Below, one piece after another: positions 1-9,165 of a stretch of 64,000 nucleotides of DNA. The position numbers and the translations under genes were made by a program. The notes below the pieces were generated by a model. The model was not told where the DNA came from. It saw only the letters and a list, made by a program, of their open reading frames with translations, and ran no database searches. The stretch's first letter is position 1. Each line of letters opens with the position of its first letter. Source of the stretch: Jatrophihabitans endophyticus (GTDB lineage Bacteria > Actinomycetota > Actinomycetes > Mycobacteriales > Jatrophihabitantaceae); the NCBI RefSeq assembly GCF_900129455.1, contig NZ_FQVU01000003.1, forward strand, positions 1 to 64,000. Reading direction: 5' to 3'.

Positions 1-704
1 CGGCGTTGACCGGCGGTGCGCGGGTCCTTCGTGCCGTCGATAGAAAGCTTGGGCGCGGCCAGCGCGTCTAGGACGGTCAGCAGTCGTTCGGCCAGTTCGG
101 CGGTTGCCTCACCGGTGATGCTGGCGGACCCGTCCGGGCGCTGCCGGATGGTCAGGTCGCGGTGCCGGTCGCGGTAGGCGACGTCGGCCAAGGTGCCGTC
201 CTGATCCAGCAGCGTCGTCACCCGCAGCGCCAGCGTGCCGAGTTGGTGCGGATCGAACTGCGTCGCGTACTCCACCAGGTCGGCCTCGACCCGGGCGCCG
301 TCCTCGACCTGCACCACGTCCGGCAGCCGCTCCACCGCGGCGACGATCACCTGCGCGTGCCGGGGTGAGATCGTGCCCTCGGTCTGTGCGGCCGCGACCC
401 GCGGGAACGGCGCCGGCACCGTCTCACCGGTCAGCGTCGTCCGACCCGCGGCCGCATCGGCGGCGCGCACCCGGGCGACCGCCTCGCGCGGATGGACTCG
501 CAGCAGGCCGCGCACGAACGCGGCGGTGTTCTTCGCGCCGCAGGTGAACGGCAACCCCCGCCGCTCGGCCTCGGCGATCAATCGGTGCTCCATGGCGGCG
601 AGCCGGTTGCGCGTGCGCTCCAGCTCCCGCCACGACTCCAGCAGGACGTCGTCGTCGCAGCGCGCCAGATCGACCGGCACCAGGTCGTCGACAACGCTGC
701 TCAC
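1..704 (-). CDS. DUF222 / HNH endonuclease-like protein (13E12 repeat family), C-terminus cut by window edge
   Basis: Reading the minus strand from a GTG at 704 gives about 234 open residues beginning MSSVVDDLVPVDLARC and running off the left edge. The visible part is the DUF222 region: a helical N-terminus with the LAAMEHRLIAEAERRGLPF stretch, the CGAKNT-type turn, and a later VRVTTLLDQDGTL-like segment. In this actinobacterial family an HNH nuclease domain normally follows at the C-terminus; it would lie outside the window, so nuclease activity cannot be judged. Such proteins are scattered and multicopy in actinobacterial genomes, sometimes in mobile contexts, and their role is not established. 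The gene follows the minus-strand TetR gene after a 71-bp gap. The start could be shifted by a few codons. Confidence 0.8.
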   Translation of the reverse strand, partial: MSSVVDDLVPVDLARCDDDVLLESWRELERTRNRLAAMEHRLIAEAERRGLPFTCGAKNTAAFVRGLLRVHPREAVARVRAADAAAGRTTLTGETVPAPFPRVAAAQTEGTISPRHAQVIVAAVERLPDVVQVEDGARVEADLVEYATQFDPHQLGTLALRVTTLLDQDGTLADVAYRDRHRDLTIRQRPDGSASITGEATAELAERLLTVLDALAAPKLSIDGTKDPRTAGQR

Positions 705-775
705 GTGTTCGATTCTACTGTCGGGACCGACACCCGACAATCGTCAATCGCAGCCTGTGGGCAACCCACGTCGGG

Positions 776-1426
776 CTACCTCGTCCGTGCGGCCTCCGAC
801 CATGCCGCCGCGCCCGCTTCGGGAGGGTGCGGGTAGAGCGTGCGGGTCCAGATCGTGGCCAGCGTGTCGGTCACCGCGGCGGGGTCGGGGAACGGCTCGC
901 GGCCGAAGGAACGCAGCAGGTACCGCTCCATCAGGGCGCTGAGCGCGCGTGACATCTCGTCCGGGTCGTCGACCTCGGTGTGGCCGTTGGCCATGTCGCG
1001 GCGGATGCCGTCGGCGGTGGCGGCGACGATGCCGGCGGCCAGGTGTTCGTAGGCGTGGGCGACGTCCGGCTCACTGACCGCGGCGTCGAAGACGGCCTGG
1101 AGCAGGCGGCCGTGGGTCAGGTACAGCTCGGTGAGGCCGGCCAGGCTGCGACGGTGCTCCGCGGCCGGGTCGTCACCGCCGGTCATCCACGCGTCCGCGA
1201 CACGCGCCAGGTTGTCGGCCAGGGTCGCGAACAGGGTGAGCAGCAGGTCCTGCCGGTCGGTGAAGTGCTGGTAGAACGCGGTGCGTGACATGCCGGCGTC
1301 GTGGGTGATGTCGTCGATGGTGATCTCGGGCCAGGGGCGGGACTCGAGCAGCCGGTGGGTCGCCGCGATCAGGCTTCGTCGCGCGAGATCACGTCGCTCC
1401 ATCCGCGCCGATCGATCGGTGGGCAC
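776..1426 (-). CDS. TetR/AcrR family transcriptional regulator
   Basis: A 216-residue regulator of typical TetR length. The N-terminal DNA-binding domain is clear (ITIDDITHDAGMSRTAFYQHF, about residues 32-52), followed by an all-helical ligand domain that cannot be assigned to a known inducer. Two starts are possible: GTG at 1426 or ATG at 1402. The GTG is preferred because a CAGTAT hexamer lies exactly six bases before it on the minus strand, as in leaderless actinobacterial genes, and the N-terminal extension is short. A 27-bp dyad lies just upstream (1453-1479), suggesting autoregulation and perhaps control of the divergent secreted protein at 1575. The ligand and target are unknown. Confidence 0.88.
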   Translation of the reverse strand: MPTDRSARMERRDLARRSLIAATHRLLESRPWPEITIDDITHDAGMSRTAFYQHFTDRQDLLLTLFATLADNLARVADAWMTGGDDPAAEHRRSLAGLTELYLTHGRLLQAVFDAAVSEPDVAHAYEHLAAGIVAATADGIRRDMANGHTEVDDPDEMSRALSALMERYLLRSFGREPFPDPAAVTDTLATIWTRTLYPHPPEAGAAAWSEAARTR

Positions 1427-1452
1427 GCCCCAATACTGAGGCCCTTGGTCCT

Positions 1453-1479
1453 TTGACGCTACGTCTGACGCAATGTCAA
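1453..1479. promoter_or_regulatory. Putative TetR operator (imperfect 27-bp dyad)
   Basis: The arms TTGACGCTACG (left) and CGCAATGTCAA (right) match at 8 of 11 positions with a five-base centre. The dyad lies 27 bp upstream of the TetR GTG and about 95 bp before the divergent secreted-protein gene. Position and symmetry fit an operator for the adjacent regulator; binding is inferred. Confidence 0.5.
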
Positions 1480-1574
1480 GATTGCCCGGCCGATCGGATC
1501 GTGCCGCTGCGGGGGGCTGCCGATCCGATCGGCACGACCGGCGTGGGTGACGCCGGCGGGACGCTGGGGGCAGC

Positions 1575-4500
1575 ATGCGGATCAATCACGTCCGGCGCAC
1601 CGTGGCCGGGCTCGGCGTGGCGGCGATGGCACTCGGGGGAGCCGTCGTCGTGACCGGCGCGGCAGCCTCGGCCGAGTCGCCCGATCCCGACGCGACCCTC
1701 GCCTACGTCGCCATTCCGCAGGCAGGTCGCGTCTCCGCCCTCTCGGCGCACGCCGTCCAGGACGCGGGTGCGGGACTGGTACGTCCGACGGGGGTGGCCG
1801 TCGGGGCCGACGGGGATCTGTATATCGCCGATCAGTCCGCGGCGAAGGTGTACCGCGTGGTGGCGAAGACCGGCGAACAACAGACCGTGGCGTCGGGGCC
1901 GGACCGTCCGTACAAGGTGGCGGTGGACCCCGCCGGCAACGTCTACACCGTCGACGTGGACGCGGGTTCGCTGATCGAGCGGGCCGCGGGGGGCGGGACG
2001 CCGAGGGTCCTCGCGGACGGTCTGGACAAACCCAGTGGCGTGGCTGTCGACGTGGCGGGGGACGTGTACGTCGCCGAGCGCGGAGCAGGACGCGTGCTGC
2101 GGGTGCCCGTCGGCGGCGGCAAGGCCGAGGTGGTCGCCGCGGGGCTCGGCGATCCGACCGGGGTGGCGGTCGATGTCGACCAGAACGTGTTCGTGGCGTG
2201 CGGTGAGGACTGTCTGGTCAAGATCGACCCGGTCACGGGTCGGCAGATACCGGCCATGTTGGCGGAGTGGACGTCGCTGCGGGCCGTCGACGTCGCCCTG
2301 GACGCGGACGGCAACCTCTACGTCGCCGACGCCGGCTCCGGGCGGGTGCTTCGGATCGCGGACGGCATTCCCAGGGTGGTCGCAAGCGGCCTGCCGGGAC
2401 AACCACTCGCGGTCGCCGTCCCCGTCGGCGTGCTCACCTTCACGGCATCGACTCCGGGCACGCTCGCGGCAGTCGGCACGTCGTACAGCTACACCTATGC
2501 CGCGTCGACGCCGGACGGGCAATCGGCCGCCCGGTTCCAGGTCGCGTCCGGCGAGCTGCCGCCGGGGTTGACGCTCGACCCGTCGACAGGCGTGCTCGCC
2601 GGCACCCCGACGACGGGCGGGACGTACACCTTCACGGTCCAGACGCGCAACGCCGCCACCGGCACACTCGCCGCGCCGACGACCATCGCCGTCGCCGCGC
2701 CCGGTGCCGTCTACGTCGCCGAAAACCAGAAGAATCAGGTGGTCGTCCTCGAGACCGACGGCACGCAGCATGCGATCGACGGGGTGCGCCGCCCGGCCGG
2801 GATCGCGGTCAGCCCGACCGGGGACGTCTACTACAGCAACTACGCAGACAACCAGGTGATGAAGGTGCCGGCGGACGGCGGCGCGACCACGCCGATCGGT
2901 CGGGACCTGTTGCGGCCGTACGGCGTGGCGGTGGACAGCGCCGGGAACGTGTTCGTGGCCGACTCCGGCCACGGCAGGATCGTCGAAGTGCCGGTCGACG
3001 GCGGCGAACAGACCGTGGTCGTCGACGGGCTGAAACAGCCGCTGGGAGTGGCCGTCGACGCCGCCGGAGACGTGTTCGTCGCGGAGATGCCCACGAACCG
3101 AGTGCTCGAGGTGGCACCGGGCGGCGCAGCGCACGTGATCACCAGCGACGTCTACCAACCGGACAACGTGACGGTGGACGCGCTCGGCAACGTCTACGTC
3201 GGAGACGGCCAGAACGATCAGGTGGTGATGATCCCGGCCGGCGGCGGTCCGCAGTCGACCTTCCGCACCGTCGATGCACCCCGTGCGACGGCGCTGGACG
3301 CGGCCGGAAACCTCGTCGTGACGGTCGGCAACCGGGTGATGCGGCTACCGGTCGCCGCCGCGGCGGAGACCGGACGGGACGTGGGCAGCGGGTTCGTGAT
3401 GCCTGTCGGCATCGCCGTGTCGGCGCCGGCGCCGACGTTCACGGCGGCGTCACCGCCGACGTCCGCGCCGCAGGGTGAGGCGTACGCCTACACCTACGCC
3501 GCGACGACTCCGGCGGGCCAGCCGGCGGCGCGGTTCCGCGTGTGGTCCGGTGCGCTGCCGCCGGGGTTGACGCTCGACCCCGCGACGGGCGTGCTGTCCG
3601 GGACGCCGACCACCGCGGGTTCGTACACGTTCACCGCCGAGACGCACAACGCCGCGAACGGCACGCTGGCCGCGCCCGTCACCATCGTGGTGCCGACGCA
3701 GTCGCAGGCCATCACGGTCACCTCGGAACCGCCGGCACCGGCCTACGTGGGTGGCGGCTACACGCCCGCCGCCAGCGCGCCCGGCGGCGACGTCGCGACG
3801 ACGATCGACGCGACGACCACCGGTTACGGCACCGACAGTCCGGCCTGCACGCTGGCCGCCGGCACGGTCTCGTTCACGGCGGCCGGCAGCTGTGTCGTCG
3901 ACTTCGATCAGACCGGCGAGCGGAGCGACTACTCGCCGGCACCGCAGGTGCAGCAGACGATCACGGTGAGCAGGGTGCCGGCGACGGTGCGGCTGCGCGC
4001 GTCGTCGTCCGCCCCGGTCTACGGCCAGCCGTTCACCTTCACGGCGACGGTCACCCCGGCGACGGGGACGGCATCGGGCACGGTGCACTTCGTGGCGAGC
4101 GGCGTCGACATGGGTCCGGCCGTTCCCGTGGTCGACGGCGTGGCCACCTCGCGGTCGTTCCTGCTGCACGGCGCGGTGCCAGCGGGCATGTACCTGATGA
4201 GCGCGGACTACGACCCGACCGATGGCGTGACCTACGCGGACGGCTACACGGCGACCATCGTCGAGATCGGCCGCGCCGCGACCACGACGGCCGTGAGCAC
4301 GGACGCACGTTCGCTGTCGGCGCGGATAGCGGTGGCGGCGCCCGGGTCGGGCGTCCCGACCGGCACGGTCACCTTCCTGGTCGACGGCGTGCAGGCGGGC
4401 ACCGCGGGGCTGCGAGAGGGTGTCGCCACACTGCCGTACACGCTGCCGCGCGGGTCCCACGTGGTCACCGCGCAGTACGCGGGGGACGTCAACGTCACCG

Positions 4501-5318
4501 GCTCGTCCCTGGCGATCTCCGCCGGCGGCACCACCCCGGTCGAGCCGCACGATCCGACCATGACGGCACGGGTGAGCAGCGCACACGCCAAGACCCGCGC
4601 CGGTTGGTACCGCTCGCCGGTGACGGTGAGCTTCCGGTGCACCACGCACGGGTCGCCGCTGAGCCGGCCGTGCCCGGCACCGGTCACACTGCGACGCGAC
4701 GGCGCCGGCCAGTCGGTGACCCGGACGATCACGTCCGCCGACGGCGGCACCGCCACGGTCGTCGTTCCCCGCATCGCCATCGACCGCACCCGCCCGACCG
4801 TCCGCATCGCAGGTGTCCGCGACGGCGCCACCTACGCCGGTACCGCGCCCACGGCGCGCTGCACCGGCCGCGACGGCCTCTCCGGCATCGCCTCGTGCAC
4901 GGTGCGCCGCGTCGGATCGAGCAGCAGCCGCAGCGGGCGCACCGTCACCTACGTCGCGACGGCGACCGATCGGGCCGGCAACGTGCGGCACGCTTCGGCG
5001 CGGGTCACCGTGCGCTACGTGACGATCATCGGCGCCCGGTTCGACGACGGCGTGTACACGGTGACGCGCGGGCGCACGTACACGTTCGCCGTCTACACCA
5101 CGGGCAGGAGTCGACCTCGCTACGTCAACGCCGCGCCCGCGCCGCGGCGACCCCACGGCGACGACGCCTGGTTCGTCAGGGCCGGCCGGGCCGGCGGGCT
5201 CCACCGCTGGACGCTCGGCGTGACGATGGAGCCCCGGCTGCGATCGCACCGGTATTGGAACGTCGGGGTGCGTAGCGGCGGGACGGTGCACGTGCTGAAG
5301 CTCAGGGTGATCGGCTGA
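1575..5318 (+). CDS. Large secreted NHL-repeat beta-propeller protein with Ig-like domains
   Basis: This 1247-residue protein begins with a Sec-type signal peptide (about residues 1-34, ending AASA). Two NHL-type propellers follow (about 41-280 and 377-612), built of repeats such as GVAVDVAGDVYVAERGAGRVLRV. Each is followed by a He_PIG-type Ig domain (about 283-373 and 615-708) with the hallmark LPPGLTLDPxTGVLxGTPTT. Further Ig-like domains of the Big_3/Ig_3_5 kind occupy about 712-980, and a basic C-terminal domain follows with no LPXTG motif or membrane anchor visible. The protein is probably extracellular; NHL propellers usually bind proteins, RNA or carbohydrate, and no catalytic site is evident. 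The propeller-plus-Ig unit appears internally duplicated. It diverges from the TetR gene and may be controlled through the dyad between them. Confidence 0.85.
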   Translation: MRINHVRRTVAGLGVAAMALGGAVVVTGAAASAESPDPDATLAYVAIPQAGRVSALSAHAVQDAGAGLVRPTGVAVGADGDLYIADQSAAKVYRVVAKTGEQQTVASGPDRPYKVAVDPAGNVYTVDVDAGSLIERAAGGGTPRVLADGLDKPSGVAVDVAGDVYVAERGAGRVLRVPVGGGKAEVVAAGLGDPTGVAVDVDQNVFVACGEDCLVKIDPVTGRQIPAMLAEWTSLRAVDVALDADGNLYVADAGSGRVLRIADGIPRVVASGLPGQPLAVAVPVGVLTFTASTPGTLAAVGTSYSYTYAASTPDGQSAARFQVASGELPPGLTLDPSTGVLAGTPTTGGTYTFTVQTRNAATGTLAAPTTIAVAAPGAVYVAENQKNQVVVLETDGTQHAIDGVRRPAGIAVSPTGDVYYSNYADNQVMKVPADGGATTPIGRDLLRPYGVAVDSAGNVFVADSGHGRIVEVPVDGGEQTVVVDGLKQPLGVAVDAAGDVFVAEMPTNRVLEVAPGGAAHVITSDVYQPDNVTVDALGNVYVGDGQNDQVVMIPAGGGPQSTFRTVDAPRATALDAAGNLVVTVGNRVMRLPVAAAAETGRDVGSGFVMPVGIAVSAPAPTFTAASPPTSAPQGEAYAYTYAATTPAGQPAARFRVWSGALPPGLTLDPATGVLSGTPTTAGSYTFTAETHNAANGTLAAPVTIVVPTQSQAITVTSEPPAPAYVGGGYTPAASAPGGDVATTIDATTTGYGTDSPACTLAAGTVSFTAAGSCVVDFDQTGERSDYSPAPQVQQTITVSRVPATVRLRASSSAPVYGQPFTFTATVTPATGTASGTVHFVASGVDMGPAVPVVDGVATSRSFLLHGAVPAGMYLMSADYDPTDGVTYADGYTATIVEIGRAATTTAVSTDARSLSARIAVAAPGSGVPTGTVTFLVDGVQAGTAGLREGVATLPYTLPRGSHVVTAQYAGDVNVTGSSLAISAGGTTPVEPHDPTMTARVSSAHAKTRAGWYRSPVTVSFRCTTHGSPLSRPCPAPVTLRRDGAGQSVTRTITSADGGTATVVVPRIAIDRTRPTVRIAGVRDGATYAGTAPTARCTGRDGLSGIASCTVRRVGSSSSRSGRTVTYVATATDRAGNVRHASARVTVRYVTIIGARFDDGVYTVTRGRTYTFAVYTTGRSRPRYVNAAPAPRRPHGDDAWFVRAGRAGGLHRWTLGVTMEPRLRSHRYWNVGVRSGGTVHVLKLRVIG

Positions 5319-5320
5319 CC

Positions 5321-6217
5321 TCACCCGTCGAGCGGGGACGCCGGACGCCTCGACGTCAGGCTGGACCCGACGCTGGCCGTCGCCACCAGGACCACGGCGA
5401 CGGCCAGTGCCACCGACACGTCCTCGCCCAGGACCAGCACGCCGGCCAGCGCGGCCATCGCCGGTTCGAGGCTCATGAGCAGTCCGAACACGGCCGTCGA
5501 CAGTCGGCGCAACGCGACGAGCTCGAGCGAGTAGGGGATGAGGGAGGACAGCACCGCGACCCCCAGGCAGCCGGCGAGGACGCCGGGGTGCAGCAGGGCC
5601 GTCCCGCCCTGCGCCACCCCGGCCGGGGCGACGAGGACCGTCCCGACCGCCATGCCGAGCGCGAGCGCCTCGAGCGCGCCGTAGGACGCGCCCACGCGCT
5701 TGGCCAGCAGGATGTAGAGCGCCCAGCAGCTCGCGGCGATCAACACGAGGGCGATGCCGATGGGTTCGACGCCGTCCTCGCCGCCGCGCGAGGCGAGCAG
5801 CGCGACCCCGCCGCCGGCGAGCAGCACCCACACCCCGTCCAGGAGCCGCCGCGAGCCGGCCACCGCGACGGCGAGCGGGCCGGTGAACTCCACGGTGACG
5901 GCCACCCCGAGCGGCAGGTGGTCCAGCGCCTCGTAGAAGCTCCAGTTCATCCCCGCGAGCGCGAGCCCGTAGGCGGCGACGAGGCGCAGCTGCGCCGGGG
6001 TGCGACCCGTCAGCCGCGGCCGGACGACGACGAGCAGCACCACGGCGGTGAACAGCACGCGCAGGAACGCGACCCCGCCCGGCCCGACCGAGCCGAAGAT
6101 CTTGTCGGCGAATGCCGAGCCGAACTGCACCGAGCCGACCGCGCCGAGCAGCAGCAGCTGGGGTGGGGCGGCGTCGGCCCGGGCCGAGCGTGCGGGGGCG
6201 GAACGGGCAGCGGGCAT
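5321..6217 (-). CDS. EamA/RhaT-family (RhtA-like) inner-membrane exporter
   Basis: A 298-residue hydrophobic protein with about ten predicted membrane segments arranged as two EamA repeats; the second half ends with the family-typical segment SSLIPYSLELVALRRLSTAVFGLLMSLEPAMAALAG. This pattern is closest to the RhtA threonine/homoserine exporter branch of the drug/metabolite transporter superfamily. The actual substrate is not visible in the sequence. The start is the ATG at 6217 (MPAARSAPARSA), after which a polar basic leader precedes the first helix. It is convergent with the upstream secreted protein with only two bases between stops, and divergent from the M1 peptidase at 6281. Confidence 0.85.
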   Translation of the reverse strand: MPAARSAPARSARADAAPPQLLLLGAVGSVQFGSAFADKIFGSVGPGGVAFLRVLFTAVVLLVVVRPRLTGRTPAQLRLVAAYGLALAGMNWSFYEALDHLPLGVAVTVEFTGPLAVAVAGSRRLLDGVWVLLAGGGVALLASRGGEDGVEPIGIALVLIAASCWALYILLAKRVGASYGALEALALGMAVGTVLVAPAGVAQGGTALLHPGVLAGCLGVAVLSSLIPYSLELVALRRLSTAVFGLLMSLEPAMAALAGVLVLGEDVSVALAVAVVLVATASVGSSLTSRRPASPLDG

Positions 6218-6280
6218 CGCTCGCGGATGATAGTCCGACGACGGTGCGCGCCCGGGCGGTGCGTGGGAGCATCCCGGTCC

Positions 6281-7714
6281 ATGCGAACCCCCCGTCCCGC
6301 GCTCCGCGGCGTCACCGGCGTCGCGCTCCTCACCGCCGCGGTGCTGACCCCGCTCGGCCCGGCCGCCGCTCCGGCGAGTGCCCGCGCGGCCGCGCGTCCC
6401 GGCGCGACGAGTGCCCGCGACCCGTTCTTCCCGCGGCAGGGCAACGGCGGTTACGACGTCTCGTCCTACGACCTCGTGTTGCGCTACCGCACCTCGCCCA
6501 AGCGGCTGAGCGGCAGCGCGACGATCCGCGCCACGGCGACCCAGCACCTGTCGCGGTTCTCGCTCGACCTCCGGCGCACCATGCGGGTCTCGGCCGTCAC
6601 CGTCGACGGTGCGGCCGCCCGCGTCAGCCGGCCGACGAGGCTGGTCCAGAAGCTGCTGGTCACGCCGCGCACGCAGCTGGCGGCCGGGCACCGCTTCACC
6701 GTGGTGGTGCGTTACGGCGGTGAGGTGGCGGCGCTGCGTGACGCGAACGGCTCGCTCGACGGCACGGTGTCGACGTCGGACGGGATCGTCGTGGTCGCCG
6801 AGCCGCAGGGTGCGCCGACGTGGTTCCCCGTGAACGACACGCCCCGGGACAAGGCCCGCTACCGCGTCTCGATCACCGCGCCGACACGGCTCGTGGCGGT
6901 CTCGAACGGCGCGTACCGCGGCCGCACCCGGCACGGCGGCGTCACCACGTGGCGCTGGTACCAGGCCCAGCGGGTGTCGAGCTACCTCGCGACCTTGGCC
7001 GTCGGGAAGTTCACGGTGCGCACGGGGCGCACGAAGTCGGGCATCCCGTACTTCAACGCCGCCGACCCCTCGCAGCGCGGTTCGGTGTCGATGCTGGCGA
7101 AGACCCCGCGGGTCGTCGAGTACTTCGCGACCAAGTTCGGCCGCTACCCCTTCGGCGCCACCGGCGGCATCGTCGAGAACGCCTCGTTCCTCGGCTACGC
7201 GCTGGAGACCGCGTCGCGACCGGTGTACGACCGCACGCCCTCGATCCAGACCCTGTCGCACGAGCTCGCCCACCAGTGGTTCGGCGACACCGTGACGCTC
7301 AAGCGCTGGCGCGACATCTGGGTCAACGAAGGCTTCGCCCAGTTCGCGTCCTGGCTGTGGGACGAGCACCGGGGAGCGACCAGCGCGCACGCCCACCTGC
7401 GCACCCTGCTGTCGGTCCCGGCGTCGAGCCGCGGGACGTGGAACCCGCCCCCGGCCGACCCGGGGTCGCCGCGGACGCTGTTCGCGGGGTCGGTCTACGA
7501 CCGCGGCGCCGGTGCGTTGCAGGCGTTGCGGGAGCGCGTCGGCAGCAAGGTCTTCTTCCGCATCCTGCGCGGCTGGGTCGACACGCACCGGTACGGCAAC
7601 GCGAGGGTGGCGCAGTTCGTCGACTACGCGGTGCGGGTGTCGCACCGCAACGTGCGACCGATGCTGCACGAATGGCTCTATCACCGCGGCAAGCCGCGGG
7701 CCGGCCGCCGCTGA
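6281..7714 (+). CDS. Secreted M1-family metallopeptidase, copy 1
   Basis: A 477-residue protein with an N-terminal signal peptide (roughly 1-35) and the M1 zinc-peptidase signature: H327, E328 and H331 in HELAHQW, with the third zinc ligand E350 in NEGFA nineteen residues after H331. An N-terminal beta-saddle domain (about 55-215) precedes the catalytic domain, but the long C-terminal ERAP-type domain of full aminopeptidase N is absent, as in short secreted actinobacterial M1 enzymes. A strict GAMEN motif is not seen; the equivalent stretch reads GGIVENASFLGYALET. The expected role is extracellular aminopeptidase or peptidase. It lies 29 bp before a close paralogue (7744), clearly a tandem duplication. 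Confidence 0.9.
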   Translation: MRTPRPALRGVTGVALLTAAVLTPLGPAAAPASARAAARPGATSARDPFFPRQGNGGYDVSSYDLVLRYRTSPKRLSGSATIRATATQHLSRFSLDLRRTMRVSAVTVDGAAARVSRPTRLVQKLLVTPRTQLAAGHRFTVVVRYGGEVAALRDANGSLDGTVSTSDGIVVVAEPQGAPTWFPVNDTPRDKARYRVSITAPTRLVAVSNGAYRGRTRHGGVTTWRWYQAQRVSSYLATLAVGKFTVRTGRTKSGIPYFNAADPSQRGSVSMLAKTPRVVEYFATKFGRYPFGATGGIVENASFLGYALETASRPVYDRTPSIQTLSHELAHQWFGDTVTLKRWRDIWVNEGFAQFASWLWDEHRGATSAHAHLRTLLSVPASSRGTWNPPPADPGSPRTLFAGSVYDRGAGALQALRERVGSKVFFRILRGWVDTHRYGNARVAQFVDYAVRVSHRNVRPMLHEWLYHRGKPRAGRR

Positions 7715-7743
7715 CCCGCCCGATCGGTGGCAGTATCTGGCGG

Positions 7744-9147
7744 ATGCGGACGAATCGCGTGCTGACCGTCGCGGCGGCAGCCCTCACCGCCCTGAGCCTC
7801 GCGCCCGCCGCCCTCGCGGCACCGCACCGGCCTACGCCCGGTGCGGCCGGGGGCGGCGACCCGTACTTCCCGCGGCAGGGCAACGGCGGTTACGACGTCT
7901 CGTCCTACCGGCTGGCCATCGGCTACACGCCGAGCAGCAAGCGGCTGACCGGTCACGCCCGCATCACCGCCCGGGCGACGCAGTCCCTGTCGCGCTTCGA
8001 CCTCGACCTGCGCCGCACGCTCACCGTCTCCTCGGTGCGGGTGGACGGCCGGCGCGCGGCGTTCAGCCAGCCCGCCGCCCAGGTGCAGGAGCTCGTCGTC
8101 ACGCCGCGGCACGCCCTTCGCGCCGGGCACCGGTTCTCGGTGGAGGTGCGCTACGCGGGCACCGCGACGCCGACCACCGACCCCGACGGCTCGCTCGACG
8201 GCTTCATCCCGACGAGCGACGGCGCGTTCGTGGCGAGCGAACCGCAGGGCTCGCCGACGTGGTTCCCGGTCAACGACACCCCCCGCGACAAGGCCCGCTA
8301 CGCGGTGTCGGTCACCGTGCCGAAGGGGTTGACCGCGGTGTCGAACGGTCGGTTCGTCGCCCATCGCACGCACGGGGCGGCGACCACGTGGTCGTGGCGC
8401 CTCGACCGTCCGGTGTCGAGCTACCTGGTCACCGCCACACTCGGGAAGTTCGACGTCACCCGCGGCCGGACCCCCGCCGGCGTCCCGTACTTCGTCGCCG
8501 TCGACCCGACCCAGGCGGCCAAGGCGAACCCGGTGCTGGCGAAGCTGCCCTCGATCGTCGACTGGCTCGCCCGGACCTACGGTCGCTACCCGTTCGGCGA
8601 GACCGGCGCGATCGTGGACGACGCCCCGAACGTCGGCTACGCGCTGGAGACCGCGACCCGGCCCGTCTTCGACCGCGCCCCGTCGGTCGGAACGCTCGCC
8701 CACGAACTCGCCCACCAGTGGTACGGCGACACCGTGACGCTGCGCCAGTGGCGCGACATCTGGCTCAACGAGGGCTTCGCCGAGTTCTCCACCTGGCTCT
8801 ACACCGAGCACACCGGGGGGAAGACGACGGCGCAGCAGCTCGCCGACCTCGAGGCGCTGCCCGCCGACGACGACGTCTGGTCGCCGCCGCCGGGCAACCC
8901 GGGCTCGGGCGCGGACATCTTCGCCGGGTCGGTGTACGACCGCGGGGCCGCGACGCTCGCCGCGCTGCGCGCCGAGGTCGGCGACCACGTCTTCTTCCGG
9001 ATCATGCGGGGCTGGCTGCGACAGCACTACTACGGAAACGCCGCCGTCGGGCAGTTCACGGCCTACGCGGGGCGGGTCGCGCACACCGACCTCACCGCGT
9101 TTTTCCAGACGTGGCTCTACCACGACGGCAAGCCCGCGTTCTCGTAG
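7744..9147 (+). CDS. Secreted M1-family metallopeptidase, copy 2
   Basis: A 467-residue paralogue of the preceding gene, sharing long stretches including PRQGNGGYDVSSY, EPQGxPTWFPVNDTPRDKARY and YDRGAxxLxALR. It has a signal peptide (about 1-27), zinc ligands H320 and H324 with general base E321 in HELAHQWYGDTV, and third ligand E343 in NEGFAEF. The equivalent of the GAMEN region is GAIVDDAPNVGYALET. Both copies keep all metal ligands, so neither looks decayed. Divergence is concentrated in the signal peptide, the loop near residue 370 and surface positions, consistent with an old duplication and possible difference in substrate preference. Activity and localisation are inferred from the family. 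Confidence 0.9.
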   Translation: MRTNRVLTVAAAALTALSLAPAALAAPHRPTPGAAGGGDPYFPRQGNGGYDVSSYRLAIGYTPSSKRLTGHARITARATQSLSRFDLDLRRTLTVSSVRVDGRRAAFSQPAAQVQELVVTPRHALRAGHRFSVEVRYAGTATPTTDPDGSLDGFIPTSDGAFVASEPQGSPTWFPVNDTPRDKARYAVSVTVPKGLTAVSNGRFVAHRTHGAATTWSWRLDRPVSSYLVTATLGKFDVTRGRTPAGVPYFVAVDPTQAAKANPVLAKLPSIVDWLARTYGRYPFGETGAIVDDAPNVGYALETATRPVFDRAPSVGTLAHELAHQWYGDTVTLRQWRDIWLNEGFAEFSTWLYTEHTGGKTTAQQLADLEALPADDDVWSPPPGNPGSGADIFAGSVYDRGAATLAALRAEVGDHVFFRIMRGWLRQHYYGNAAVGQFTAYAGRVAHTDLTAFFQTWLYHDGKPAFS

Positions 9148-9165
9148 TCCGTACACTCGGACGGC

